Source: JBBSIG01 sp038232215
GTDB lineage: Bacteria; Actinomycetota; Thermoleophilia; Gaiellales; Gaiellaceae
Direction: 5' to 3'
Assembly (NCBI GenBank): GCA_038232215.1
Contig: JBBSIG010000122.1
Coordinates: 1-7,744 of the forward strand
DNA: 7,744 nt
This document shows, piece by piece, positions 1-6,392 of the stretch. Within the stretch, counting starts at the first letter, position 1; every line of letters starts with the position of its first letter. A model generated the notes under the pieces. The model was given only the letters and a program-made list of their open reading frames with translations, did not search any database and had not been told where the DNA came from. The translations under genes were made by a program, and so were the position numbers.

Positions 1-1
1 G

Positions 2-433
2 ACGATGAACCTCTGTCCCTGCGGCGCGCGCGGCGATCCCGCCGTGGAGTGCCTCTGCTCTGGTCAGCGGCTCGCCGCCTATCGCGACAAGCTGTCGCGG
101 GCCCTCCTCGATCGCTTCGATCTCGTCGTCAAGGTGCCGCGGGCACGTGCCGCCGAGCTCGCCGCCGGGCCGGCCGAGGCGTCGGTCGCCGTGCGAGCCC
201 GCGTCACCCGAGCCCGGGAGCGCCTGCGCGAGACCCGGCCGCAGCGGGTCCCGGCCGCCGACGAGCTGCTCGCGCAGGCGGTCGAGCGTCTGCCGCTCTC
301 GGGACGGGGTCGAGCCCGCGTCGCCCGCGTCGCCGCCACGGTCGCCGCGCTCGCGGACTCCCCGAGGGTCTTGCCCGAGCACGTCGCGGAGGCGCTCGCC
401 TACCGCTCTCCCGCCGAGCTGCCCGCGGCGTGA
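2..433 (+). CDS. comM: ComM/YifB-family Mg-chelatase-like AAA+ ATPase, C-terminal part (5' truncated by window edge)
   Basis: Only the last ~143 codons are present; the frame is open to the left edge, so the Walker motifs lie outside the window. The visible part starts with MNLCPCG, a variant of the family's MNPCPCG signature, followed by a CLC pair about ten residues later; these cysteines look like a metal-binding cluster. Next comes YRDKLSRALLDRFDLVVKVP, the characteristic YxxKxSxxLLDRxDL segment. The Mg_chelatase C-terminal helical domain follows, with RLPLSGRGRARVARVAATVA and a final HVAEALAYR. Known role of the family: hexameric helicase that promotes branch migration of recombination intermediates in natural transformation. 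In many bacteria comM sits beside dprA, as here: its TGA (431-433) overlaps the GTG start of dprA, implying translational coupling. Family assignment is firm. The DNA-processing role is inferred from the family. Confidence 0.93.
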   Translation, partial: TMNLCPCGARGDPAVECLCSGQRLAAYRDKLSRALLDRFDLVVKVPRARAAELAAGPAEASVAVRARVTRARERLRETRPQRVPAADELLAQAVERLPLSGRGRARVARVAATVAALADSPRVLPEHVAEALAYRSPAELPAA

Positions 434-1422
434 GCGAGCTCACCGTGGCCGCCTTCGCCGCGGCGACCGGCACACACCTGGTCGAGCGGCCGCGAGACGC
501 CCGCTTCGCGGCGTTCGCACGGGACTTCGACCCGGCGGCGTTCACCGCCTCCCTCGCGATTCGGGGCTTTCGCTTTCTGGCGCGCTCGGACCCGGCATTC
601 CCGCCGCTCGTGCGCGCGATCCACGATCCTCCGGTGGGGCTCTTCCTGCGCGGGACGGCGCCGCCGGCTCTGCTCGCCCGGCCGGCGGTCGCGATCGTCG
701 GAGCTCGCGCGAGCTCCGCTTACGGCGCGCAGATCGCGCGCATGCTGGGCCGCGACCTCACGGCGGCGGGGCTCGTCGTCGTCAGCGGTCTCGCGCGCGG
801 GGTGGACGGAGAGGCGCACCGCGGGGCGCTCGAGAGCGGCGGGCCCACCGTGGCCGTGCTCGGCTGCGGGATCGATCGGGACTACCCGGCCGCTCACGCC
901 GGCCTGACCGAGCGAATCGCCGAGCGGGGCCTCGTCGTCTCGGAGTACGCGCCGGGCGTCGAGCCCGCCCCCTGGCGCTTCCCGGCTCGGAACCGCATCA
1001 TCTCCGGGCTGGCCGGCGCGACCGTCGTCGTCGAGGCGCGCGAGCGGAGCGGCGCCCTCATCACGGCCGACTTCGCGCTCGAGGAAGGGCGGGAGGTCTT
1101 CGCCGTGCCGGGCGAGATCACCTCGGCGCTCTCGGCGGGCACGAACGCGCTGCTTCGCCTCGGAGCGACCCCGCTCACGGGAGTCGATGACGTGCTCCAG
1201 ACGTTCGGGCTCGTCCTGCCGGAGCCCGTCCCGGTCGACGTCGGTCCCGAGGCCAAGGCGTTGCTCGCCCGGCTCCGCGACGCTCCCGCCAGTGCCGACG
1301 CGCTGGCGCGCACGGTCGGGATCGAGGCGGGAGCTGCCAGTGTCGCCCTCGTCGAGCTCGAGCTGGCGGGGCTCGTGGGGGAGGCCGACGGCGTCTACAG
1401 GGCGGCGGTTCGTCCGATCTAG
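430..1422 (+). CDS. dprA: DNA-processing protein DprA (Smf), 330 aa
   Basis: DprA loads RecA onto incoming single-stranded DNA during natural transformation and acts in the cytoplasm. The reading frame stays open far upstream, but that stretch is comM coding sequence, so the GTG at 430 overlapping the comM stop (GTGA) is the best start; a second GTG lies at 445. The extended Rossmann fold (about residues 70-260) carries the family motifs GARASSAYG (91-99), SGLARGVDGEAH (119-130), GCGIDRDYP (145-153), FPARNRIISGLA (184-195) and SGALITAD (207-214). Residues ~270-326 resemble the DprA C-terminal winged-helix (DML1-like) domain, with KALLARLRDAPASADALA followed by ELELAGLV. The ~70-residue N-terminus has no obvious helix-hairpin-helix/SAM signature (a GxGx-type motif is not visible), so it is short or divergent. 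Gene order comM-dprA supports the call. Whether this organism is actually transformable cannot be seen here. Confidence 0.95.
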   Translation: MSELTVAAFAAATGTHLVERPRDARFAAFARDFDPAAFTASLAIRGFRFLARSDPAFPPLVRAIHDPPVGLFLRGTAPPALLARPAVAIVGARASSAYGAQIARMLGRDLTAAGLVVVSGLARGVDGEAHRGALESGGPTVAVLGCGIDRDYPAAHAGLTERIAERGLVVSEYAPGVEPAPWRFPARNRIISGLAGATVVVEARERSGALITADFALEEGREVFAVPGEITSALSAGTNALLRLGATPLTGVDDVLQTFGLVLPEPVPVDVGPEAKALLARLRDAPASADALARTVGIEAGAASVALVELELAGLVGEADGVYRAAVRPI

Positions 1423-1424
1423 GA
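1421..1424 (+). promoter_or_regulatory. Shine-Dalgarno site of the FAD oxidoreductase gene, overlapping the dprA stop
   Basis: AGGA begins at the second base of the dprA TAG stop and sits seven bases before the ATG at 1432. It fixes the start codon and suggests that ribosomes terminating on dprA could reinitiate here. Confidence 0.6.
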
Positions 1425-1431
1425 TCGCTGC

Positions 1432-2592
1432 ATGAGCAGCTCGTACTGGCTCGACGAGCCTTCGGAGGCCCTCCCACGCGGCCCGCTGTCCGGGCGCGCC
1501 GACGTCGCGGTGATCGGCGGCGGCGTCACGGGGTGCGCCTGCGCCCGTGCGCTGGCCGAGGCCGGGCTCCGCGTCCGGCTCCACGAGGCGCGGCGCGTCG
1601 CCGGAGGCGCGAGCGGGCGCAACGGCGGCTTTGCGCTCCGGGGCGGCGCCATGCCGTACGACGTCGCTTGGATCGAGCTCGGGCGAGAGCGGGCGCGCGA
1701 CCTCTGGCAGTTGACCGAGCGCTACATCGATCGGTTGGAGTCGCTCGCGGGGGATGCGTTTCGCCGCACCGGCAGCCTGCGGCTGGCCGCCGACCCGGCA
1801 GAGCGGGAGAGCCTGCGCTCCGAGCTCGCGGCGCTGCGCGCCGACGGCTTCGAGGTCGAGTGGAGGGAGGACCTGCCGACTCCGCTCGCGGGCAGGTACT
1901 TCGGCGGTCTTCGGCATCCGCCGGACGGCTCGCTCCAGCCGGCCCGCTGGGTGCGCCGGCTCGCCGGTCTCGCAGCCGCCGCGGGGGCGCAGATCTGCGA
2001 GGGCAGCCGCGTCGAGCGCATCGAGGACGTGGAGGCCGAGCAGGTGGTCGTGGCTCTGGACGGCCTTACGAGCGCGCTTTTGCCCGAGCTCGCCGAGGCC
2101 GTGTGGCCGACGCGCGGCCAGGTGCTCGTCACGGAGCCGTTACGAGAGCGCCTCTTCGAGTGCCCTCTCTACGCCCGCCACGGCTACGACTACTGGCAGC
2201 AGACGCCGGATGGACGGCTCATCGTGGGAGGCTTCCGCGACCGTGCGCTCGACCTCGAGTACACGGCTGAGGAGAAGACGACCCCGTTCATCCAGGCGCA
2301 GATCGAGGGGTTCGTCTCCGAGCTGCTCGGCGAGCTGCCGCCGGTCACCCACCGCTGGGCCGGAATCTTCGGCATGTCCGCCGACCGGCTGCCGCTCGCC
2401 GGTCGCCTGCCCGGGCGCGACGGCGTGTGGGTCGCCGGCGGCTATACGGGGCACGGCAACGTGCTCGGCCTGGCGTGCGGCGAGCTCGTGGCGGAGGCGA
2501 TTCTCGGCCGCCCGGCGCCCGAGCTCGAGCTGCTCGATCCCGCGCGGGCGCTTCCGCCGGCCGCTTCTAGAGGCGGTCCGCAGACGCCGTAG
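1432..2592 (+). CDS. FAD-dependent oxidoreductase, DAO family (glycine/D-amino-acid oxidase-like), 386 aa
   Basis: The protein has the fold signatures of the DAO superfamily, which oxidises C-N bonds of amino acids or amines with FAD. Near the N-terminus a beta strand leads into GGGVTG (29-34), the dinucleotide-binding loop, and GASGRNGG (59-66), the conserved segment that contacts FAD. At the C-terminus are WAGIFGMSADRLPLAG (309-324) and VWVAGGYTGHGN (332-343), typical of the OrdL/PuuB/glycine oxidase-like branch. The substrate cannot be read from the sequence; gamma-glutamylputrescine oxidase, sarcosine/glycine oxidase and D-amino-acid dehydrogenase are all possible. Start: ATG 1432 has AGGA at 1421-1424, seven bases upstream, which overlaps the dprA stop codon, so it is probably co-transcribed with dprA. 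The region between GSRVERIE (191-198) and VVVALDG (205-211) looks shorter than in typical relatives. No signal peptide or membrane segment, so cytoplasmic. Confidence 0.9.
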   Translation: MSSSYWLDEPSEALPRGPLSGRADVAVIGGGVTGCACARALAEAGLRVRLHEARRVAGGASGRNGGFALRGGAMPYDVAWIELGRERARDLWQLTERYIDRLESLAGDAFRRTGSLRLAADPAERESLRSELAALRADGFEVEWREDLPTPLAGRYFGGLRHPPDGSLQPARWVRRLAGLAAAAGAQICEGSRVERIEDVEAEQVVVALDGLTSALLPELAEAVWPTRGQVLVTEPLRERLFECPLYARHGYDYWQQTPDGRLIVGGFRDRALDLEYTAEEKTTPFIQAQIEGFVSELLGELPPVTHRWAGIFGMSADRLPLAGRLPGRDGVWVAGGYTGHGNVLGLACGELVAEAILGRPAPELELLDPARALPPAASRGGPQTP

Positions 2593-2598
2593 AGGCTT

Positions 2599-2612
2599 GG
2601 GCGCTCGCGCCG
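2599..2612. terminator. Weak hairpin between convergent genes; possible bidirectional terminator
   Basis: The 27-base gap between the two convergent stop codons (2592 and 2620) contains GGCG-CTCG-CGCC (2600-2611), a four-base-pair GC stem with a tetraloop. It has no U-run on either side, so it is not a canonical intrinsic terminator. It is the only structure I see in this gap, and may be chance in DNA this GC-rich. Confidence 0.25.
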
Positions 2613-2619
2613 CAGGGTC

Positions 2620-3558
2620 CTACACTCGGAGCCGCTCGAGCTCGAGCACGTCCACCCGCTCGAGCGCGGCCAGTGCGATCGCGAGGTCCTGAATCGCCAG
2701 TCCGGTGGAGTCGAAGACGGTCGCCTCGTCGTCCGACTCCCGGCCCGGCGCGAGGCCGGCGAGCACTGCCCCGAGCTCGGTGACGTCGTCGCGCCGCAGG
2801 ACGCCGGCCTCCACGCCGTGCACGAGCTCGCCGTTGTGGCTCGCCTGCTCCCAGTCGTCGCAGAACACCCTGACCCGCGCGAGCTCCTCGACTGCGATCT
2901 CCGCCTTGCCCGGGCCGTCGGCGCCCATCAGGCTCGCGTGCTGGCCCGGCGCCAGCGCGCCCGGGCCGAGGAGGATCTCGCGACCGGGAGTGACGGTCGC
3001 GACGAGATCGGCGGCGAGCGCCTCCTCTCGGCTGCCGGCCACCTCCGCCCCCAGCTCGGCGGCTGCCGCCGCGGCGCGCGAGGCGTCCACGTCCCAGAGC
3101 AGCGTCCGCCGGCCCCGCGCGACGAACGTCCGGGCGACCGCCCGGCCGTTGACGCCGGCGCCGACGACCGCCGCGGTGTCCGCATCCGCCCGGCCGAGCG
3201 TCTCGGCGGCGAGGACGGCCGCGGCGCCCGTCCTCGCCGCCGTCACGGCTCCCGCGTCGAGGACGGCGCGCAGCATGCCGTTCGACGCGTCCGAGAGCAG
3301 TACGAGCCCGGTTACGGTCGGCAGTCCGAGCGCCGGGTTGCCCGGAAAGGAGGTGACCCACTTGAGCAGCGCGTGGCCCGCTCCGAGCGCCGGCATGGCA
3401 CGGAAGTCGCCGGCCGGGTACGCGGGCACGTAGACCTTCGGCGGCATCGTCCACTCACCACGTGCGTAGGCGACGAACGCGTCGCGCACGGCCTCGAGCG
3501 CCCGCTCGGGCGAGACGGCCGCCTCGACGTCCTTCGCCGCGAAGAAGGGAATGCTCAG
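2620..3558 (-). CDS. Ornithine cyclodeaminase / mu-crystallin / alanine dehydrogenase-family protein, 312 aa, probable CTG start
   Basis: Members use NAD(P)(H) to deaminate or reduce amino acids or cyclic imines (ornithine cyclodeaminase, archaeal-type alanine dehydrogenase, ketimine reductase). Numbering from CTG: R53 (FRAMP), K66 in LLKWVTSFPGNP and R109 in ARTGAA match the substrate-binding residues of the family; GAGVNG (133-138) is the Rossmann loop; D156 at the end of the next strand favours NAD(H); D234 in CDDWEQASHNGE matches the catalytic Asp; FDSTGLAIQD (282-291) is the conserved C-terminal motif. The N-terminus IPFFAAKDVEAAV aligns with usual family starts, yet no ATG/GTG/TTG exists there. 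The only nearby options are CTG 3558-3556, overlapping the pntB TGA as CTGA, or ATT two codons on; the next canonical starts (GTG at residue 24, ATG at 38) would cut off family sequence. Fourth gene of the pnt operon. Substrate not determinable; the alanine-dehydrogenase/OCD split is uncertain. Confidence 0.9.
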   Translation of the reverse strand: MSIPFFAAKDVEAAVSPERALEAVRDAFVAYARGEWTMPPKVYVPAYPAGDFRAMPALGAGHALLKWVTSFPGNPALGLPTVTGLVLLSDASNGMLRAVLDAGAVTAARTGAAAVLAAETLGRADADTAAVVGAGVNGRAVARTFVARGRRTLLWDVDASRAAAAAAELGAEVAGSREEALAADLVATVTPGREILLGPGALAPGQHASLMGADGPGKAEIAVEELARVRVFCDDWEQASHNGELVHGVEAGVLRRDDVTELGAVLAGLAPGRESDDEATVFDSTGLAIQDLAIALAALERVDVLELERLRV

Positions 3559-4946
3559 AGCGTCTTGACGCTCGCGATCAGCCTGGAGACGGAATCCTTC
3601 GCGTCGCCGAACAGCATGACCGTCTTCGGATCGGTGTACAGCGCGTTGTCGATGCCCGCGAAGCCCGGGCTCATGCCCCGCTTCAGCACGACGACGGCCG
3701 CCGCGCGGTCGACGTCGAGGATGGGCATCCCGTAGATGGGGCTGGTGGGCGTCGTGCGCGCGGCCGGGTTCGTCACGTCGTTCGCGCCGATCACGAGCGC
3801 GACGTCCGTGCGCGGGAAGTCGGGGTTGATCTCCTCCATCTCCACGAGCTGGGGGTAGGGGACGTTCGCCTCCGCGAGCAGCACGTTCATGTGGCCGGGC
3901 ATGCGTCCCGCGACCGGGTGGATCGCGTAGCGGACGTCCACACCGCGCCCCTCGAGCAGGTCGGCGAGCTGGCGCACGTCGTGCTGGGCCTGCGCCACGG
4001 CCAGCCCGTAGCCGGGCACGATCACGACGCGCTGCGCGTAGGCGAGCATGATCGCCACGTCCTCGGGCCCGGTGCTCCGGACCGTGCCGCCGTTCGTCTC
4101 CGCCGCCGCGGCGGGCCCCGCCGTGACGGCGCCGAAGGCTCCGAAGAGCACGTTGCCGATCGAGCGGTTCATCGCCCGTCCCATCAGCAGGGTCAGGAGG
4201 GTGCCGGAGGCGCCGACGAGCGCGCCGCTCACGATCAGGACGTTGTTGTGGAGCACGAAGCCGGTGGCGGCCGCGGCGAGCCCGGTGAAGGCGTTCAGCA
4301 GCGAGATCACGACGGGCATGTCGGCGCCGCCGATCGGCAGCACGAAGAGGACGCCGAAGAGAAGGGCGCCGGCGAGGAGCGCGAGCAGGAGGCCCACGCT
4401 CTGCGGGCCGACCAGGACCACGAGCCCGATCGCGACCATGAGGGCGAGGAGGGCCGCGTTCACGAGCTGCTGCCCGCCGTAGGTGATCGGCCGGCCGCGG
4501 ATCAGCTCCTGCAGCTTCGCGAAGGCGACGAGGCTGCCCGCGAACGAGACGCTCCCGATCAGCGCCGATAGCAGGATCGAGATGCCCTCGTCCGCCGGCA
4601 GCCGCCCCGGCTCCGGCACGAGTCGGTGGAACTCCGCGAGCGAGACCAGTGCCGCCGCGCCGCCGCCGACGCCGTTGAAGAGCGCCACCATCTGCGGCAT
4701 CGCGGTCATCTTCACGCGCCGCGCCGAGATCGCTCCCGCGACGGCGCCGACCGCGACGCCGGCGACGACCCACCAGTACGTGACGAGCTGCCGTTGCGCG
4801 AGCGTGACCGCGATCGCCACCGCCATCCCCGCCGCGCCGATCAGGTTCCCGCGGCGCGCGGACGTCGGAGAAGAGAGGAAGCGGAGCGCGAGGACGAAGG
4901 TCACGATCGTGACCAGGTACCCGAGGTCAATCAGGTTCTGGCGCAC
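3555..4946 (-). CDS. pntB: NAD(P) transhydrogenase subunit beta, 463 aa
   Basis: PntB carries the membrane proton channel and the NADP(H)-binding domain III of proton-translocating transhydrogenase, which reduces NADP+ with NADH using the proton motive force. Residues ~5-275 contain about nine hydrophobic helices, including MPQMVALFNGVGGGAAA (83-99) and GGADMPVVISLLNAF (206-220). Domain III (~300-463) has VPGYGLAVAQAQH (310-322), the NADP(H) fingerprint; GRMPGHMNVLLAEANVPY (347-364); GANDVTNPAAR (387-397); KRGMSPGFAG (422-431); and LYTDPKTVMLFGDAK. The start chosen is GTG 4946-4944, inside the 3' end of pntAB (20-nt overlap). AGGAA lies 14 bases upstream, longer than ideal, so the start may be off by a few codons. 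Residue 91, where the E. coli beta subunit has its functional histidine, is Asn here. Length is normal and the domain set complete. Confidence 0.97.
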   Translation of the reverse strand: MRQNLIDLGYLVTIVTFVLALRFLSSPTSARRGNLIGAAGMAVAIAVTLAQRQLVTYWWVVAGVAVGAVAGAISARRVKMTAMPQMVALFNGVGGGAAALVSLAEFHRLVPEPGRLPADEGISILLSALIGSVSFAGSLVAFAKLQELIRGRPITYGGQQLVNAALLALMVAIGLVVLVGPQSVGLLLALLAGALLFGVLFVLPIGGADMPVVISLLNAFTGLAAAATGFVLHNNVLIVSGALVGASGTLLTLLMGRAMNRSIGNVLFGAFGAVTAGPAAAAETNGGTVRSTGPEDVAIMLAYAQRVVIVPGYGLAVAQAQHDVRQLADLLEGRGVDVRYAIHPVAGRMPGHMNVLLAEANVPYPQLVEMEEINPDFPRTDVALVIGANDVTNPAARTTPTSPIYGMPILDVDRAAAVVVLKRGMSPGFAGIDNALYTDPKTVMLFGDAKDSVSRLIASVKTL

Positions 4947-5241
4947 GGGCGGGCTCTCGCTTCCTGAACATCTGCAGCATCCGGTCGGTGACGACGAAGC
5001 CGCCGACGACGTTCGCGGTCGCGAGCGCCACGGCGACGAGCCCGACGATCTTCATCGGCCAGCCGGGATGCGCGACGCCGGCCACGATGATCGCGCCGAC
5101 GATCACGATCCCGTGAATCGCGTTCGTGCCGCTCATGAGCGGCGTGTGCAGCATCGTCGGCACCTTGGAGATGACCTCGAAGCCGAGGAAGACGGCGAGC
5201 GCGAGAATCGTCAGCTCGATCACGAGGCGCGACCCCGTCAT
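4927..5241 (-). CDS. pntAB: NAD(P) transhydrogenase subunit alpha part 2 (small membrane subunit), 104 aa
   Basis: This is the membrane part of the alpha subunit, encoded separately as in Rhodospirillum rubrum-type split transhydrogenases. Three hydrophobic helices are visible at about residues 9-25, 43-58 and 65-84. The family block LHTPLMSGTNAIHGIVIVGA (31-50) and the C-terminal GGFVVTDRMLQMF (80-92) identify it. The frame is open ten codons further upstream, but ATG 5241-5239 is preferred: it forms an ATGA overlap with the pntAA stop and has GAGGTG five bases upstream, and relatives begin at this point. His43 in the TNAIHG block occupies a position that is Ser in E. coli PntA; together with Asn91 in PntB this suggests that the membrane histidine resides on this subunit. 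The 3' end overlaps pntB by 20 nt, so the subunits are probably made in coupled fashion. Confidence 0.95.
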   Translation of the reverse strand: MTGSRLVIELTILALAVFLGFEVISKVPTMLHTPLMSGTNAIHGIVIVGAIIVAGVAHPGWPMKIVGLVAVALATANVVGGFVVTDRMLQMFRKREPARAPEPD

Positions 5242-6323
5242 GCCGCCACCTCGTCGCGCCGGGTGACGCACGCTCCGCCCGTGATCGGATCCTCGAAGTC
5301 GAGGCTCAGCTCCCCCTCCGGCGCGAGGTGCGTCAGGAGGGCGGCGACGTTTCGAGAGAGGAACTGGCTCGCGTGGAAGGGCATCGTGCTCGGGAGGTTC
5401 GTGAGGCCGACGATCGTGACCCCGTTCCGCTCGACCTCGGCGCCGGGCTCGGTCAGCTCGCAGTTGCCGCCCGCCTCGGCGGCGAGGTCGACGATCACCG
5501 AGCCCGGGCGCATCGCCGCCACGGCCGCGGCCGGGATCAGGCGGGGCGCCGGCCGCCCGGGCACGAGCGCGGTCGTCACGACGACGTCGAAGTCCGCGAT
5601 CCGCCCGGCGAGCTCCTCCTGCTGGCGGCGCCCCTCCTCCTCGGTGAGCTCCCGTGCGTAGCCGCCGGACGTCTCGTCGGCCGTCACCCCGAGCTCGAGG
5701 AAGGCGGCGCCGAGACTCTCGACCTGCTCCTGCACGGCGGGCCGGGTGTCGAACGCGGACACGACCGCGCCCAGGCGCCGCGCCGTCGCGATCGCCTGCA
5801 GGCCCGCGACGCCCGCGCCGAGCACGAGCACCTTGGCGGGCGCGACCGTGCCGGCTGCCGTGACGAGCATGGGAAAGAAGCGAGGCAGGCGCTCGGCGGC
5901 GAGCAACACGGCCTTGTAGCCCGAGACGGTGCTCTGGGACGAGAGCGCATCCATCGACTGCGCGCGGGTGATGCGCGGAATCGACTCGAGCGCGAACGCG
6001 GTCACGCCGTGCGCGGCCAGGCGCTCGATCCCGTCGGGGTCGCCGAGCGGCTGCAGGAACGCGATCAGCACCGCTCCCGGGTCGAGCCGCTCGAGCTCCG
6101 CCTCGCTCGGCTTCTGCACCTTGACGACCGCCTCGGCGCTCCAGGGATCGCCGAGCGTCGCCCCCGAATCCTCGTAGGCGCCGTCCGGGAACGACGCGGC
6201 CGTGCCGGCGCCGGGCTCGACGACCACGTCGAAGCCGGCCGCGACGAGGCGCGAGACGGTCTCGGGGACGAGCGCGACGCGGCGCTCGCCGGGCGCCGTC
6301 TCTCGCGGGACTCCGACCCTCAT
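5238..6323 (-). CDS. pntAA: NAD(P) transhydrogenase subunit alpha part 1 (soluble NAD(H)-binding domain I), 361 aa
   Basis: This subunit binds NAD(H) and passes hydride to NADP+ on PntB at the cytoplasmic face of the membrane. The fold is shared with alanine dehydrogenase: N-terminal MRVGVPRETAPGERRVALVP, then RAQSMDALSSQ (120-130), the conserved loop near the nicotinamide. The Rossmann fingerprint VLGAGVAG (167-174) is followed by Asp192 in AFDTRPAVQEQVESLGA, which selects NAD(H) over NADP(H). VVTTALVPGRPAP (248-260) and PGSVIVDLAAEAGGNCE (273-289) complete the site. There are no membrane helices; these are in pntAB, so the alpha subunit is split. The frame remains open upstream, but ATG 6323 matches the family N-terminus exactly and the upstream codons are not conserved-looking. 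No Shine-Dalgarno precedes it; a TAGAGT hexamer ends eight bases before the A of ATG, so a leaderless transcript is plausible. First gene of a four-gene operon. Confidence 0.96.
   Translation of the reverse strand: MRVGVPRETAPGERRVALVPETVSRLVAAGFDVVVEPGAGTAASFPDGAYEDSGATLGDPWSAEAVVKVQKPSEAELERLDPGAVLIAFLQPLGDPDGIERLAAHGVTAFALESIPRITRAQSMDALSSQSTVSGYKAVLLAAERLPRFFPMLVTAAGTVAPAKVLVLGAGVAGLQAIATARRLGAVVSAFDTRPAVQEQVESLGAAFLELGVTADETSGGYARELTEEEGRRQQEELAGRIADFDVVVTTALVPGRPAPRLIPAAAVAAMRPGSVIVDLAAEAGGNCELTEPGAEVERNGVTIVGLTNLPSTMPFHASQFLSRNVAALLTHLAPEGELSLDFEDPITGGACVTRRDEVAA
5247..5252 (-). promoter_or_regulatory. Shine-Dalgarno site of pntAB
   Basis: GAGGTG on the minus strand lies inside the end of pntAA, five bases before ATG 5241. 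It decides the pntAB start against an in-frame upstream ATG at 5271 that has no such site. Confidence 0.6.
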
Positions 6324-6392
6324 GCGCGCAACTCTAAGCGACGAGTGCGCCCGTCCGACCGCCTCCGGGATGTGCTGCATGATTGTCGGCGC
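6324..6392. promoter_or_regulatory. Divergent intergenic region between pntAA and the membrane glycosyltransferase gene
   Basis: This is the only sizeable gap in the window (about 69 bases) and the only place where two genes point away from each other, so promoters for both the pnt operon and the rightward membrane protein gene should lie here. On the plus strand GATTGT (6381-6386) sits at the -10 distance from a TTG start at 6393. I see no clear operator palindrome or riboswitch. Confidence 0.5.
6331..6336 (-). promoter_or_regulatory. Putative -10 element of the pntAA operon (leaderless start)
   Basis: On the minus strand TAGAGT (TAnnnT type) ends seven bases before ATG 6323, the spacing expected if transcription begins at the start codon. 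The hexamer 17 bases further upstream (GTCGGA) is a poor -35. The absence of a Shine-Dalgarno supports leaderless initiation; this remains a pattern-based guess. Confidence 0.35.

Noticed and set aside
400..1917. Long minus-strand open frame (505 codons) opposite dprA and the FAD oxidoreductase
   Set aside because: It is antisense to two well-supported genes; its translation is rich in Arg, Ala, Glu and Asp with no family motif, as expected for the shadow of GC-rich coding sequence.
2508..2650. Repeated GAGCTCGAG/CTCGAGCTCGAG palindromes near gene ends
   Set aside because: The same pattern recurs throughout the window wherever Glu-Leu or Leu-Glu codon pairs occur (GAG CTC), so it is codon usage rather than an operator or repeat element.
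3462..4571. Plus-strand open frame of 369 codons opposite pntB
   Set aside because: His/Arg/Asp/Glu-rich translation without any domain; antisense artefact of pntB.
3559..4773. Upstream extension of the cyclodeaminase frame through pntB (would give a 717-aa protein)
   Set aside because: The added 400 residues are Arg/Gly/Ala-rich low-complexity sequence in a different frame of pntB; only the part after 3558 is recognisable protein.
4483..5661. Plus-strand open frame of 392 codons opposite pntB, pntAB and pntAA
   Set aside because: It crosses three convincingly identified genes and its translation is Ser/Arg/Ala/Thr-rich without motifs.
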